A stretch of DNA of 64,000 nt from Apiosordaria backusii (taxonomy: Eukaryota > Ascomycota > Sordariomycetes > Sordariales > Lasiosphaeriaceae): NCBI GenBank assembly GCA_030549205.1, contig JAUKTV010000001.1, positions 1,674,001 to 1,738,000 of the forward strand. Reading direction: 5' to 3'. Below the pieces are notes generated by a model. That model worked only from the letters and a program-made list of their open reading frames with translations, had not been told where the DNA came from and did no database searches. The position numbers and the translations under genes were made by a program. Positions 21,248 through 34,300 of the stretch are shown here, one piece after another. The first letter of the stretch is position 1. Each line of letters starts with the position of its first letter.

Positions 21248-21490
21248 GTTGAGCGTTTACTAACGTTGCAATTTTTGTCAGTTGAACGTTCACTAACGAT
21301 ATGCCTTCTGCCTGCGCACGATGCTATCTCCATTGCTGACCGCGAGGAGACCACGAAGATGTCTTCGAGTTGACCTGACCGCGAGCACGCCAACCCAGTG
21401 TCGTCTGAGCACTTGAAGAAAGAGATTTGTATGCGCGAGGAGACAGACCAAGTGCCATCCAAGCACTCTGAGAAGAGGGATTGTGTGCAG
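21248..21490 (-). repeat. Older, diverged tandem duplications next to the 35-bp array
   Basis: GTTGAGCGTTTACTAACG (21248) repeats as GTTGAACGTTCACTAACG 33 bp later. CTGACCGCGAGG (21336) repeats as CTGACCGCGAGC 39 bp later. A 55-60 bp unit near 21380-21490 occurs twice with many changes. These spacings suggest a continuation of the neighbouring array in a more decayed state. Confidence 0.5.
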
Positions 21491-21975
21491 CGGGAAGGAT
21501 ACTTACGAATGGTTGGCAAAGGTGGCTGCTTGAGGTCAAGCAAAGTTCTGCGCTTGTTGTGGGTTGTAAGAAAGAGAATGGGAAAGGAGGGTGGGAGAGG
21601 AGAGAAGACTTTATACCCTAGAGAAAAGAAGACGGCTAGGGTCACTCTGCTTCTGCAACCTGGACGCCTTATCTCCTTCTAAGGTGAATAGTCAAAGAAA
21701 CAGGGCTTGTTAGGAGCCAGGAGTGTGATAACTTGCAAAAATAAGGCGGCTGGGAGATATCCAGGGGATTCACTCATCAAGATAATCAGATACACCCCCC
21801 CAAGGATCGTGAAGACATGCTCCGAACTAGTTCAGATCAAAGGATTAAGGAGCACTAGAGATATGAGGAGCACTACGCCACACTCCACTACTCAGTCTTA
21901 TGAGTGAATAGCTTTGTAAGTGAACTTTGAAGAGCGAACACTGGTCCATCGGTAGATTAGACGTTAGAGAACGAT

Positions 21976-22369
21976 ATGGCTGAAACAAGTAGTTCTTTAA
22001 TTCTTTCCGGCGTGGAGCATTTTGAAGTTATCAAGGCGATCTTTGCTCCAACTCTGATATCAGCAATCGTCAACGCTCACGATCCCCAGCCACCTAGATT
22101 TTCTCTAATCGAGAGGTCACGCAGAGTTTTCTGGCGATGTCATTGATGACCTCGGTGTCTGGGTTTCCACTGATATGGTTGGTCCAGCCGCTTTCAAACT
22201 CGGCCGGCTCCCCAGCCAGGGTGACCGGGGTTCGGCTCCGGACCGAGATACCGGAGGTCTCCCGGGGAAGGAGCTACCGAGCCTGGCCCAGCCGCCGCAA
22301 TTCCAGAGAGCCGGACCCGAGAAGTCGGAAACAGGGCTGGTGACCGTGACTCGCCGAGTCAGTTTATGA
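21976..22369 (+). pseudogene. Possible frame-broken coding remnant
   Basis: From ATG at 21976 a 56-codon frame reads MAETSSSLILSGVEHFEVIK... and ends at 22146 within TGGCGATGTCATTGA. Shifting by one base at that spot opens a second frame (DVIDDLGVWVSTDMVG...) that runs to a TGA at 22369. Both parts have protein-like composition, and the second is GC-richer than its surroundings. A one-base insertion in an old gene would explain the pattern; chance is also possible. No family was recognised. Confidence 0.22.
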
Positions 22370-25300
22370 TGCCGGACGGGAGTACTCCGACTCATTGAGG
22401 GAGATCACAACAACAGAACACACATTGCAAGACAAACAAGATATTGGTTTGAACCTGAGAAGAATATGGATAATGAATATATATATGGTCCTCAAAGCAT
22501 CTGCGAGACAGTTCCAGTGAACAGGTAGTAGGACAGCAATCTGGCGGACAAAAGCAACTAGACAATATGAACTTAAAACAATGATATCGACAACAGTTCC
22601 CCCTAAACAATACCAAAGCCGAACAGGGAAGGCCCGTGCTCCCACTCAGGGGTATGTTGACACAAGACGTTCCCAGAGCAACAATGGTGACTAACTATCT
22701 CATATCTCAGGTATCTAACAAGAAAGCTGATGAAAGGGAGTGAATAAGCAGGATCTGTACTGTCTGTATGTCTGCCCGGAGCAAGTGCATAATGGAGAGC
22801 AAGCATAGTGGCGGTGCAAGAAAAGGTACAGTGAGTTGATAGACCAAGCAAGCAAGAAACCGATTGTCACTCGCCGAGGAACCCAAGCAAAAGCGGATCA
22901 CGAGGGACGAGCAAATTTCTATTTGAGAGGGCAGACCATAGAAACAAGGCCGATAACGGGCTGTCTTCTTATTGGTAATACTTTCTCTGCTGTCCCACTC
23001 ACACCTTACTTTCAAGTGGGTGTAGGTGCTCAGATTCGTCTTGTGGGTGCGCTCCAGCGGTGACGCAAACTGTACTTCATCAAGCAAGGGAGGGAGTGAG
23101 TGATAAGAATGGCAAGAGGTTGTCGGCCATGAGGTGAAGCTGTCAAACTGAAGGCCTCAAAGGGTGCTGAAAAGATTGGCTTTGATGGCGGCAATGACAA
23201 GGAGGGAGGAGGGAGGCAAAGGAAATGCAAGCCAAACTCTGACTGGCTTGTAAAATATGGAAAGCCGAGCAACCCCGCAGCGTCCCATCAACCAAGGAAA
23301 AGAACGAGAGTGGTTCATATCTCCCGTCCTCCTGCAGCGTTGGGGACTAGCGGATTTCGAACGGTTTTCTGCTACTCGAATTATTAGCTTCAGTTCACCC
23401 AAGACATGCGGCAGGCTGACTTGAAGGTCGCGTGCTGCCTAGACCCGAGGAAAAGAGCCATTTGTGCCACCCTCACACCGGAGACTACGCGGTTATCTCC
23501 ATCCATGGGACATATCATGACACTTTCTAGGCCGATTGTAACCTAGGCTGAGATCGACAGTTGCGGACTTAATGGCGTCTGGTGAGACCTTGGACATCTA
23601 AGTCATGTGCGGGGCAGAGACAGACGAAGAAAATCGAAGAAGGGAACTGAGACTGCAGGTACTCGCTTGTCTCCTGTGGGCGCAGAAACTGTGCAGCAGC
23701 CTGCATGAGCGTTGATGCAGGATGACAGACGATAACAGTGGTCAGCTGCCTCCAAGTCAAGCTGGGATGGGATGAGCAAATCTGAGATCCCACATGCGCC
23801 TCGTTGTCGGTGCTCATTAATGTACCAGGAGCAACAGCAGATGGAATAAGTTGCAGTTGAACAGGAGTAAAGCAAGAGGTAGGAAACGAACATCTTTTGA
23901 TAAAATAGATAAGAACAACAGTTGTGTAAGTTTGGCTGTTGTTGGTCGTGGGACATCACCACTGTGTAAGCCAGCACAGACACTGTACATAATAACGGTG
24001 TGAATGAGATAATGGCAGATCTCGATCCAATATATTGCCGGTCAGAACTGAAGACGAGAACAAGAAGTCACTCTTTCTCATGTCGCAATCTCAGAACGGA
24101 AATCGCGATCTCTGAAAAGCAGCAGCACTCACCCCGCCGCCAAGTCACCTCATGCTGAAGATGGTTGATTGGAGGAATGTGAGGAGGGGATTTTCCAGGT
24201 GGTGTCTGAAAGTGGGTGTATCACAAGATCTGGCCGACCACCAACAGCATGGACCGCCTTTCCAAAAATCTTGACCATCTTGTCTGGTCCGATCATGACT
24301 GTTCGTTGACTGTCGTTCCGGTTCGCGTTGCATGCCCCACCGCTCAACGCTGAAGATCTGCTTCTTTTTGTGGTTCCTAGCCCCTTTAAGCCTAGCGAGA
24401 TTCCGGCACTGAAACGTAAAACCACGACCTACATATACACTCTTATCACAAAGAGTCATGTCTTTGTTGTGTTGCGTTGAGGCAACCGAGGGATATTTTG
24501 GAGATTATGTTGACTTTGGTGCCCATGGGATGGGAGGTGGGAAAAGGAGGGAACCACAGCATATTGCCAAATGGCTCTTTCCGAACCGAAGCCTGGCAGC
24601 CAACATCGCCAACCCGCTAGCCCTGATGCGCTTATACATACCTAGTGTAAGATTGTACAGGACGGGAAGACTAGGTACGGATGGTGAAAAACCGTGAAAT
24701 GCATGTAGGGACCCGCCGACCAACCTGAAGACGGAGTTTGAGACACTTGCTTTTCCTTCGTCTGACAATGTGAGAGCGTGTTTCTCGTCATGTACAATCG
24801 GAGCCGACAGGACGACTTGACCCTCGCCTGTGTTCGAAAATGACGGATCAAGGGTTTTAAAAGGGTCGGTGAAGATGAGCCCGACTGCTTTGTTGAGACC
24901 GAGTCACGGCTGGCCAAGTTCAGATTTGTCTGGGTCGACAATGCCGGAAGCAGATGCCGGTCACCAGAACGCCAGGACTCGCAGCTGCTGTAACCCAAGT
25001 ATCAAGCTCCAATAACCGTTGTGAGTGAGCCACCAACACATTACGAGTAGTTCTAGCCGTAGTGAATGTAGTATATGAAAAATATGTAAAAACTCCGAGA
25101 CTTAACGTAATTCTGGCGACCGATATGGTGACCCATCGGGATGAAAAATAGCCACATCTCGCGCCCACCCTCTTCTCGGCATACACTACACTTTACGACA
25201 TTCAATCTATGTCTTGTAAGTCGCCAAATGCCATATTCAGGAAACCAATCAGGAATTCCGTGGCTGTCTGTTTTGGGTGATGCTGAGAAAAGGGGAGGTC

Positions 25301-27417
25301 AGCAAGCCGGGTAAAGGCTCACACCAGTGGCACAGCTTGTGCTCACGATCCACTGATGGCACAAGAAACTGTTCAGTCAAGACGCGGCCCCACCCGGGCA
25401 AGCTGCAAGCTGCAAGCTTGTGTGTCGACCATGAAGAATCATGCGCCCTTCGAGGTGGTTGCATGTGGAAACGCCCGGTGGTGTCTCTGACGGGATTGGT
25501 TGGACAGAAGCACTGCCAGTCAGGCCACGAGGAGGGGCAGCGGCATGGCGTCGACTCGAAGCTCGAATTTGCCTTCCTGTTGCTCGAGAACCTCTCTGAT
25601 CGATGAATCTCGAAGATGGAGCCGCCGCGATGTCAGAAAAGCGGTCAAGGCGATGATGGCCCTACCGCAGTAACCCCACGACTGACAAGACGCCACTGGA
25701 GCGGCTTTGGCTTGCCGATGTTGAGGCTGCTTTCCCCCTTACCCCCTGCCCACAAACCCCTGCTGTTGGCGTTGACTTTGCTTGAATCCCATCGCTCGAT
25801 TTGGCTGCCGACGACAGGGGACGGGAAGTCTACAAAAAAATATTGACGATACCGATATCAGCACCACACAACAACACACGACAGAAAAGGAGGAAGAAAG
25901 TGCCGTTTGTTGGTGTTAAAGTCGACGTCGAGAGGCTCACAATGCCGGGTTTATCGATGCAGCGAATTTGAAACCAAGCGTCCAGCCTTCCCTGACCATG
26001 TGCGATGTGCAGCAGCGGTGGGGCCAAGACTGTCAAGATGATCTGACATTGGAGCATAAAGTTTCTTTCCACCACCAGCATTTCAGCTGCTGGTTCAGAA
26101 CTTCAGAGGTTGGTTAAGATCGAGTCAAATCAGAGTCCATCGCCAACAGACGCCAAGGCACCCCTATTCGAGATGCTGCAAACGCGTGCTGCAGTGGGCG
26201 AAAGAGCCCCTTTTAAGGAGTCATCGCGAGGCGCACCGACCCTGAAATGTTTCGGCGAGTGATGGTGTCGTCCAAACGGGCAGATGTCATGTGGAGCAGC
26301 GCGAACGCCATCTGGGGCGTTGAGCACGGGCTAGTGAAAAGGTAAGTGGGAATGGGTGGGGCCAGAATTGATTACGTTCTCATAACGTCGGCACCAAATT
26401 TTACGGGAGTGGAGCTCTGGCACACGGCAAGCGGTTGACTCCCACTATCCACAGCAAACGACCCACATTACAACGTGCGAACCCTTTTTTCCTAACGCTG
26501 GGTTGGACGTTTCTTTTGGATGGTCAAATTACAGGATCGCCATCGATATCCAACGCCGCCTAGCCCTCGGCTCTCACTGAGAAAAAAACGGAACACTGGG
26601 TAACTCTGACCATTACGAATATCCCAGTGAATGGGGAAAAACTCTGTTTAGGCGGTGTTGACGTGCCGATAGGGGCTGGCTGACGTCGGTGTCAGTCCAT
26701 GCTCCTGCTGCTTGGTGGTGGATGGATGTTTTATGGAGGCCCCCAGTCTTTAGACGCAAGGCCCTGATCGACAAGAACGGGATAACGTTCAAGGAGGGCT
26801 ACCAACAGCACAAGTCACTCTCTCAGGCGGTTCCCGATGCAAATCAGGCGGGTTCGATGGCTTCCTGCAGCGTTCTGCCTGGCACAGAAGCGACATGTCG
26901 GTACTTCTCGCCAAAGTACCTCCTGCAGGCTGGCCAGGACCCCAGAAGCGCACTGGCCAGTGAAGATGCAGCGAATGTGGAGCTTGGACCTTGGAGCTCT
27001 TGTGGCTGCAGCAGGCGCGTGCAAAGGGAAAAAAAAGGGAAAACTGGATCCCTGTCTAAAAACGGTTGAAGCAATTTCGTGTTCTCCCAGCAACTGAACA
27101 TTGTTCGCTGTCGAGTGGGTGACGGTGTGCTTTCTTTGTCTGCCCAGCAGTCGGTCAGGGCAAGGGTTGCAAGGGCAAATTCAGATAATTCGGCGGGAAC
27201 CACGCACAGTGTTGCTTCCGTTTTGGGCCAGGCCAAGGGAAACGGACCACTCGCAGAGCGAGCTCTTCAGATGAGGGTTGCAAGGTGACAGGACGGGGGA
27301 CAGTCGGTGGGTGAGAATGGCGGAGGGATCGCACAAGAGTCCTACCGTTTCCTGTCACAGAGCACGACCGACTGCCAGTTCCGAAATAAGTACCCCCAGG
27401 AACCATCACACGGCTCG

Positions 27418-27651
27418 CCTTCCATTCTCCTCTCTCTCCTTCTCTCCTTCCCACCACCAGCCAACACCATCTCTTCGACGAGATTTTTCTGCGTCTTCCA
27501 GACCAGTGCAGGCCACGCGTGCTTAATACACACCCCCCATCACAGCACAGTTTTTTCTTGCGAAGTCTTCTCTCTCAGTGATACCCGATACCCATTTTTT
27601 CTTTTTTCTCGAGATACCCAGATACCCTGCTTTTGCAACATCACATCAAAA
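27418..27651 (+). promoter_or_regulatory. C/T-rich leader of the Meu6-like gene
   Basis: A strong pyrimidine tract (around 27418-27465, CTCCTCTCTCTCCTTCTCTC) is followed by CA-rich and T-rich sequence and then CATCAAAAATGG at the start codon. Pyrimidine tracts before the start site are common in highly expressed fungal genes, and the A-rich ATG context is strong. Confidence 0.45.
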
Positions 27652-29540
27652 ATGGCCGACACAACAAAGCCCGTTGAGGTCGCTCCGACCGCTGCTCCTG
27701 TCGCTGAGCCCGTTGTCGAGACAAAGCCTACCGAGGCCACCCCCGCCGCCGCTGAGGTTTCTGAGACTGCTCCCGCTGTCGAGGCTACCCCCGCTGCTGC
27801 CACCGAGACTGAGGTCGCTGCCGAGGCTGAGGAGGCCAAGAAGGAGGAAGAGGTCAAGCCTGTGGAGGAGGGCCAGCTTGAGCACAAGGGCCAGGGCGCT
27901 AACTTCCCCAAGTACGTTGCGACATCCTATCTTGCTCTGGAAAATCAGAAGGACCGTCATGGCTAACTTTTCTCGACAAGGAACTTCCTCTACACCAAGA
28001 CTCTGTTCTGGTTCGGCAGCGAGCCCGTCAATGTCAAGGAGATCGCTACCTTCAAGGCTGAGAAGGCTGCTGATGTCGCCCACCACGTCGCCTCATGGGC
28101 TGCCGAGACCGGCAAGGGTCTCCTTTTCTACAGCGAGAAGGGTGACAAGGCTGTCCCCCACGGCGCTATCCAGCTTGTACGTTGCTTCTACGTTCTGTTC
28201 CCAAGACACCCATGATGCTAACCGCCAAATTTTAGGCTGAGGCTACCGAACCCGTTGTCGATGGCACCAACAAGTTCCACTTCACTTCCAAGGGCCACAA
28301 GCACACCTTCAAGGCTCCCACTGCTGCTGACCGTGACAACTGGGTTGCTCAGCTGAAGGCCAAGATCGCTGAGGCCAAGGAGCTCGCTGCCACCGTCACC
28401 GAGTCTGAGACCTACAAGAAGACCCTTGAGAGCTTGAAGCCTGCCCCCGCCAAGAAGGAGGAGGAGAAGGCCGCCGAGCCAGCCGCCGAGGCTGCTCCTG
28501 CTACCACTGAGGAGACCGCTGCCGCTATTGCTGAGGCTCCTGTTGAGGCTGCTGCCGTCGAGACCCCCAAGGAGGAGGCCAAGGAGGAGGAGAAGACCGA
28601 GAAGACTGAGGAGGTCAAGAAAGAGGAGCCCAAGCGTCGCTCTGCCAGCCGCAAGCGCACCTCCATCTTCGGCAGCCTCCTCGGCAAAAAGGAGGAGAAG
28701 AAGGCCGCCGAGCCTGCTGCTGAGACTCCTGCTGTCGCTGAGGCTTCTGCTGCCACCGAGGCCCCTGCCACCACTGAGGCCCCTGCCGCTGAGGTTGCCG
28801 CTGTTGAGGCCGCCCCCGCTGCTGAGACCACTGAGGCTGCTCCTGCTACCACTGAGGCTGCTGCCACTGAGGCCAAGTCCGAGGAGAAGGCTGAGGAGAA
28901 GAAGGAGGAGGCCGCTGAGGCCCGTCCCGTTGTCCCTACCAAGCGCTCCAGCATTTTCGGTAACCTCCCCTTCGGCAAGAAGAAGGCTGCTCCCGCTGCC
29001 GAGGCTCCCGTCAAGGAGACCCCCGCTGCCACTGAGGCCGTCGCCGAGACTGCTCCTGTGATTCCTGCCGTTGAGACCACTGAGCCCCTCTCCGCTGAGG
29101 TCTCTTCCCCTGCCAACGTCCCCACTGAGACCACCGAGGTCGCTGCTGCTCCCGCCGAGACCAACGGCGAGACCAGGCCTGCTATCAAGAGCGACAAGCG
29201 CAAGAGCTCTCTTCCCTTCGGCCTCGGCAAGAAGAAGGAGTCTGCTTCCTCTGACGAGGAGGGCGAGAAGGTCAAGTCGCCTTCTGCTTTCTCCAAGTTC
29301 CGTGCCACCATCAAGGGCAAGGGCAAGGCCGAGAAGGCTGAGGAGAAGAAGGAGGAGACTCCTGCCGCCACCGAGGCTGTTGCTGAGGAGAAGGCTGAGG
29401 ACAAGGCCGAGGAGAAGAAGGAGGAGGAGGCTGTCAAGCCCACTGAGACTACCGAGGTTGCTGCCCCTGCCGTTGCCGCCGAGGAGGAGCAGCCCGCTAA
29501 GCCTGTCGAGGCCACCCCCGTCGTCACTGCCACCGCTTAG
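27652..29540 (+). CDS. Meu6-like protein with a PH domain and Ala/Glu-rich tail
   Basis: Three exons, 27652-27911, 27981-28176 and 28236-29540, with introns of 69 and 59 nt (GTACGT donors, GCTAAC branch sites); 586 residues. After an Ala/Pro/Glu-rich N-terminus, residues from about 80 to 205 form a PH-like domain (NFLYTKTLFWFG, GKGLLFYSEKG, NKFHFTSKGHKHTFKAPTAA, DNWVAQLKAKI). This resembles S. pombe Meu6, a meiosis-induced protein. PH domains usually bind phosphoinositides or proteins at membranes; the ligand here is unknown. The tail alternates Ala/Glu/Pro linkers with basic modules: KRTSIFGSLLGKK, KRSSIFGNLPFGKKK, KRKSSLPFGLGKKK and FSKFRATIKGKGK. These modules look like phosphorylation or membrane-binding sites. 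Extreme codon bias (GCC/GCT, GAG, AAG) points to high expression. It also creates long spurious open frames on the other strand. Confidence 0.85.
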
Positions 29541-31344
29541 GGCGACGAGGCCGACCCTTGGGTAGCCTCCTGGTCAATGACGCATGGAAATGAAACCACG
29601 AAAACATAGAGCGAACGTTCATGAATGACCACCACATAATCAATTCATCACACGCAACACCCCACTGAGAGAAAATAATACACAACACACCCCTTATACC
29701 CCTGGGTTTTGTCGGAAACGGATCTGCATTTCAAAGTCAAGATACCCGTCGGGATTGGATTTTCTACCAGGCAGCCAACTCTTCACCTGCGGCATGCTTT
29801 CCCTAGCTGCAGTACCTGTCAGATAGGGCTCAATCTTGATCACCTCCCGTCTTTTTCTTACTGCTTGCTTTGCTCGTTTGTTTTGTTTGGTTTTGGTGTT
29901 TTTACTGCTGGATGATGTTGCGCGCAGTCAAAGTTTTTTCTTTTTTCTCTTTTTGATACCCAAAGTATACCCCCCCTTTCGGTCCGCATCAAGTCAGTCG
30001 TCTGTTTATTGGCTTTTGCGTCATGGAAGGAAGCAAAGAGGTTGTGAAGGATGGGGATGATGGAGAAGGAATGGAGGATGAGGGAACAAGAAAAAGGGGG
30101 CACAGCGGTGGGGTGGATTGCGTGGGATGGATTTGGTTTGGTTGTTGGTGTTGTTGGCGGCTTCGTGTGTGTGTGTGATGGATGTATACGTTGATGGACG
30201 AGACGGATGGGCATTGGTGGAGGAGCGGAATTTATTCTATCTCCTGATCTTGTGTTTGACTCGGTTGCTACGTAGGGCAATTGGGGAAAGGCAGGATGAC
30301 GGGGCTGAAGAGTATGGACACTTTTTTAATAGCTAATTAATATACCTCTCGCGTGCTGAGTTCGTCTCTATATTATGTTTCTTGTCTCCCTCTTGGTGAA
30401 CTCCATGAAATCTTATATTTCGGTTGATCAACGTCAATCATCTCTCACAATTCGTTTCAAAAGATGCTCGTCTTGTTCTCTGCTTCTGATGACTGTGCAG
30501 TATCCCAACTCAGGCCCCAGAAAGGACAACACGCGTATCACGACTCTCACTTGTAACAACTAAATGCAAATAGATCGATAGCAAAACTCTCTCTTCGTTT
30601 AAACAAAGTCAAAGTTGGGGATGTCATAACACCAACAAGAAGTTGTGATTGGTATATCCTCCTCGGCCTATCTCATACTCACAAAGAAATATAAGAAACC
30701 TCGAACCAAAATAACACTAATGTTTGATCTTTTCTTTGTCCATTTCTTCCTGATAGCGGGTGCCCCAAACCATCTTACCAAACCCAAAGCCTACCATCCT
30801 AATGTGATCACATACCGATCGATTCCCTGCCCGATAAACATCCCATGAACACACCCAGGTCTGAAGCAGTGAGTGCTAATAAGTCATCCCCCCAACATGA
30901 CATGAAATACTTCCTGAGCCATGAACGAAACACACCCCATCATCTCCTTGTCATCCATCGTCTTGTGTCATATCATGTAAATATTGTAACAGACCACCCT
31001 CCTCCTATGTGATGTGATGTGATGTTATGCCTTCCTCCCCTCCTCTAATCACCAACAAGCAAACGCAAAACGTCTCTCCAAAATAAGAATAAGATTAAGT
31101 TAAAACAGAAAAAAAAAAGAGGCGCTGTAGAAACACCACCCTATATCCCCCATACCCCATACCCCATAACCCCCCGACTCCCAACCCTCTCTTTGCCTTT
31201 GCCTGCGACCTGCTGCTGTGTGGGAGGTAGGTATCATATATCATTCCCATCTTATCCCTTCCCTTCCATACCAGGTACCGTTATTTTCATCCCAATTAAT
31301 TTCATCATCTCGAACCAAGCAACTCTTAACACCAACAACAACTC
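29541..31344. other. Convergent 3' region between the Meu6-like gene and the histidine kinase
   Basis: 1.8 kb with no supported gene. It includes a short GT microsatellite near 30166-30176 and AT-rich stretches with runs of A near 31110. Short open frames are unconvincing. Confidence 0.5.
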
Positions 31345-34300
31345 TCAACCCTCACAAGACAAAGTCTTGTACTTCGCCACCAGCTCCTCTATCTTCGGCA
31401 GTAACTCTTGCAGGCGGAACGGCTTTGATATTACATCGTCCTGTTTTCAACCAGTGTTAGTCAGATACGTCAAGAGGGAAAATTGGTAGGGGAAGAAGGA
31501 CATACCACTCCAGCGGCCTTGGCGTTCTCTATCTGCTCCGGCCGCGCATAAGCCGTCACCGCAATAATCGGCACATGCCCCGTCAGCACCCCCTTGTTCT
31601 CCAGCCTCCTGATCTCCCTCGTGCAGCTCATGCCGTCCATGACTGGCATTTCGAGGTCCATCAGAATCACCGAGATGTTGCGGTCGGATTCCTCTTCGCT
31701 TTCCTCTTCCTTCTCGCCGTCCGTCATTTTCACGTCCTCGTTGCTGTCGAGAAGAATTTCAGAGTCCTGCCGTTGTGGAGGAGGAGGGTGTTCATTTTCT
31801 AGGGCGGCGGCCGTTTTATCCCAGAAGCGGGATTTGCTGAGTTCTATCAAGGCTTCGCCGCCGTGGTTGGCGACGCGGGTGTTGTTCCCTGATCGTTGGA
31901 GCTGTCGCTGCAAGACTTTTTGGTTGACGAGGTTGTCCTCGACAATGAGGATGTCCATGGAAGGGCTTGTGTTTTGAGGGTCTCTGATGGGTTTGGGTAG
32001 GGGACCAGCCAGGGCTGGCCCGTCGAGCACAGTCGTTATCGATTTTGGCTTCGCTGCTGGTTCTGATGCTTCTTCTTGCGGAGGGGGTGGTTGATTATGC
32101 TGAACTTGCCTTGGTGGAGTTGGTCGAGGTGTAGGAGCGGCGGCCGAGAGATCGACCTTGGGGTGATCTGATTTTCGACTCTTGATGTAGAAGGCAAAGG
32201 TGCTGCCTTCGCCCTTTTCGGACAGGACTCCAATTTGGCCGCCTTGTAACTCGGTCAATATCCTGCAGATGAAGAGGCCTAACCCAGAGCCGCCGTATTG
32301 GACATGTGTCCTGGGACTCGCTTGAGAGAAGCGCTGGAACAGAATCTTCTTTTCGTCATCGTCCAGACCAGGCCCAGTGTCTGTCACGGCTAGGTGCAGA
32401 TGGATCTTCTCTCCGTCTGCCCAGTCTGGCGATTCAGTAAGGTCTCCTTGATCAGGATGCCTCGGTGGGATGTAGGATAACCCGCTTTCTTTTTCGACTT
32501 CCCTTGACGCTCCGAGTTTGATGACAATGGAGCGAGTCGGTCTTCCCTGTGTGAACTTGATGGCGTTGGTCATCAAGTTGATGAGCACCTGCCGGAGCCG
32601 AGATGGATCAAGCTTGACCCAATCAATCTCTAAATCCCGATATGAGTCCTCAATGATAAACTCTCCTATGATATCGTTGGACTGGAGTTCAGCCTCGAAC
32701 ATTCTGAGGACGTCTTGCACTACCATGATAGGTTGCACGTCAACGGGAGTGACCAACAGTAGGTTGGAGTCAAGCTTAGAAAGCGTCAGAATGTCGTCGA
32801 CGATCCGTTTTTGGTGGCTGGCGCACAGCGAGATGGTGTTTGCTGCCTCGACACAGCTCTCGACGAGCACCTTCAATTCACCGAGAGTATGCTCAACTGG
32901 ACCTTCTCCGTGCTTGAACTCATTGAGGCTTGACGATATTTCATCAGCGCATTGAAGGATCGCGCTCAGAGGGTTCCGCATCTCATGACTTGTTATGTCG
33001 ATGAAATTTTCTTGCTGTCGCTTCAGCTCGACCGCCTCATCCCGCCTTTGCTTCTGGAAGTCTTCGGCCCATTTTTGCTGCGAGATGTCTGTGAGACAGC
33101 CGAAAATGCTCTTGAGTTCGCCAGACTCGTCCTTTTCTGGGTAGGCACTCATCAGTGCCCATATATCAACCGAGTGGCCATCCATCAGCCTCTTGGAACC
33201 TCGGAACCGGAACTCATGCGTCACAGCCACCTTTTCTTCCAAAAGTCTGCGCCAGACTTCCTCCACGCCCGGTCTGTCTTCGTCTCGAATGCTGTGCATC
33301 CACGAATCGGGACCGCTGGTGCTTCGCTCATTGCCCGAAATACGGTAAATCGACTCGTTCCCGAACGTTATTTGGCCCTGGCCATCGGCGATGAACAAGC
33401 CAACCGGCCCAAACTCCGCCATCCTTGTGAAGCGATATTCGCTCTTAACGGCTTCTTGGGTGCGGAGATGTAACTGCATCGAGAGCTCCTGACGATCCAG
33501 CGCAGCCAAGCGCGCCGCTCTCTGTCCCCGCTTGATCTCTTCCTCAAACAAGACCACCGACGCCATAGACGTCGCGAGCTGACGGGAGAGTAGATTGACA
33601 AAAAGCTTGTAGTTGTCATCATAGTGTCGTCGAGGGTTGATACCCAATACAATAAAGCCGACCACTGCATCCCCTGACGTTGTCGGATGCACTGGAAAGA
33701 CAACAATCGTGGTGCATGGGTCTCCGAACCCTTTCCATTCGAGGCCCTGGATCAATTCAACGGGGAATGTGCCATCCTCGAGACTGAGAATAATAGGCGT
33801 GCTCGGATCAGCCATCGATTCGCGCATGTAATGGGCGAATCCCTCATCGCTTGACAGCAAATTTATCGAGGGCACAGCGCAAGGATGCCCTTCAGGCACA
33901 CCAATCGAGCCTTCCAGGTTAATTAATGGGGGATGATTGAGACTGCCGGAAGCCATCGACCCACCCTCACTCTCGCTGTCTTCACTCACCGAGTAGATGA
34001 GGGCGAACGGGACATCATACTCGTTGTACTCGAGACCCTTTTGTAGCTGTTTCCAAAAGCCCTTGACATCCCTGGCCTGCGAGGTCTTTACACCGACCTC
34101 TCGGAGCGTTAACATTCGGCGTTCGCTGATTTTGCGCCGTGTGTTTTCGAAAGCAGGGTTGTACAGTGCAACCACGGTGCCATCGCTGCCGACCAAGGGA
34201 ATGATTGCCCAGTTGAAGAAGGTCTCTTCGAGGAACCCGTGGCGGGTGATGAAGAGACCATCATCGTGCTTCATGGTTGCCCGCCCGTCATTCCAGGCAG

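Larger units (their letters stand above)
20565..27651. other. 7-kb stretch without a convincing protein gene
   Basis: This region separates the F-box-like gene (minus) from the Meu6-like gene (plus). It holds a tandem-repeat block (20991-21490) and a possible frame-broken coding remnant (21976-22369). Other open frames are under 130 codons, mostly lack a sensible ATG, and show no motifs. The last 240 bases are a C/T-rich leader for the Meu6-like gene. Long regulatory DNA or non-coding transcripts are possible, but no direct sign was seen. Confidence 0.45.

Noticed and set aside
20950..21645. 231-codon minus-strand frame
   Set aside because: Non-ATG start, and made of the degenerate tandem repeats and pyrimidine-rich DNA.
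22707..24459. Several minus-strand frames of 80-126 codons
   Set aside because: Non-ATG starts, no motifs, and no plausible splice joins between them.
28412..29533. 373-codon open frame on the minus strand
   Set aside because: It is the mirror of the Meu6-like exon 3; biased GCC/GAG/AAG codons create Ser/Ala-rich frames on the other strand.
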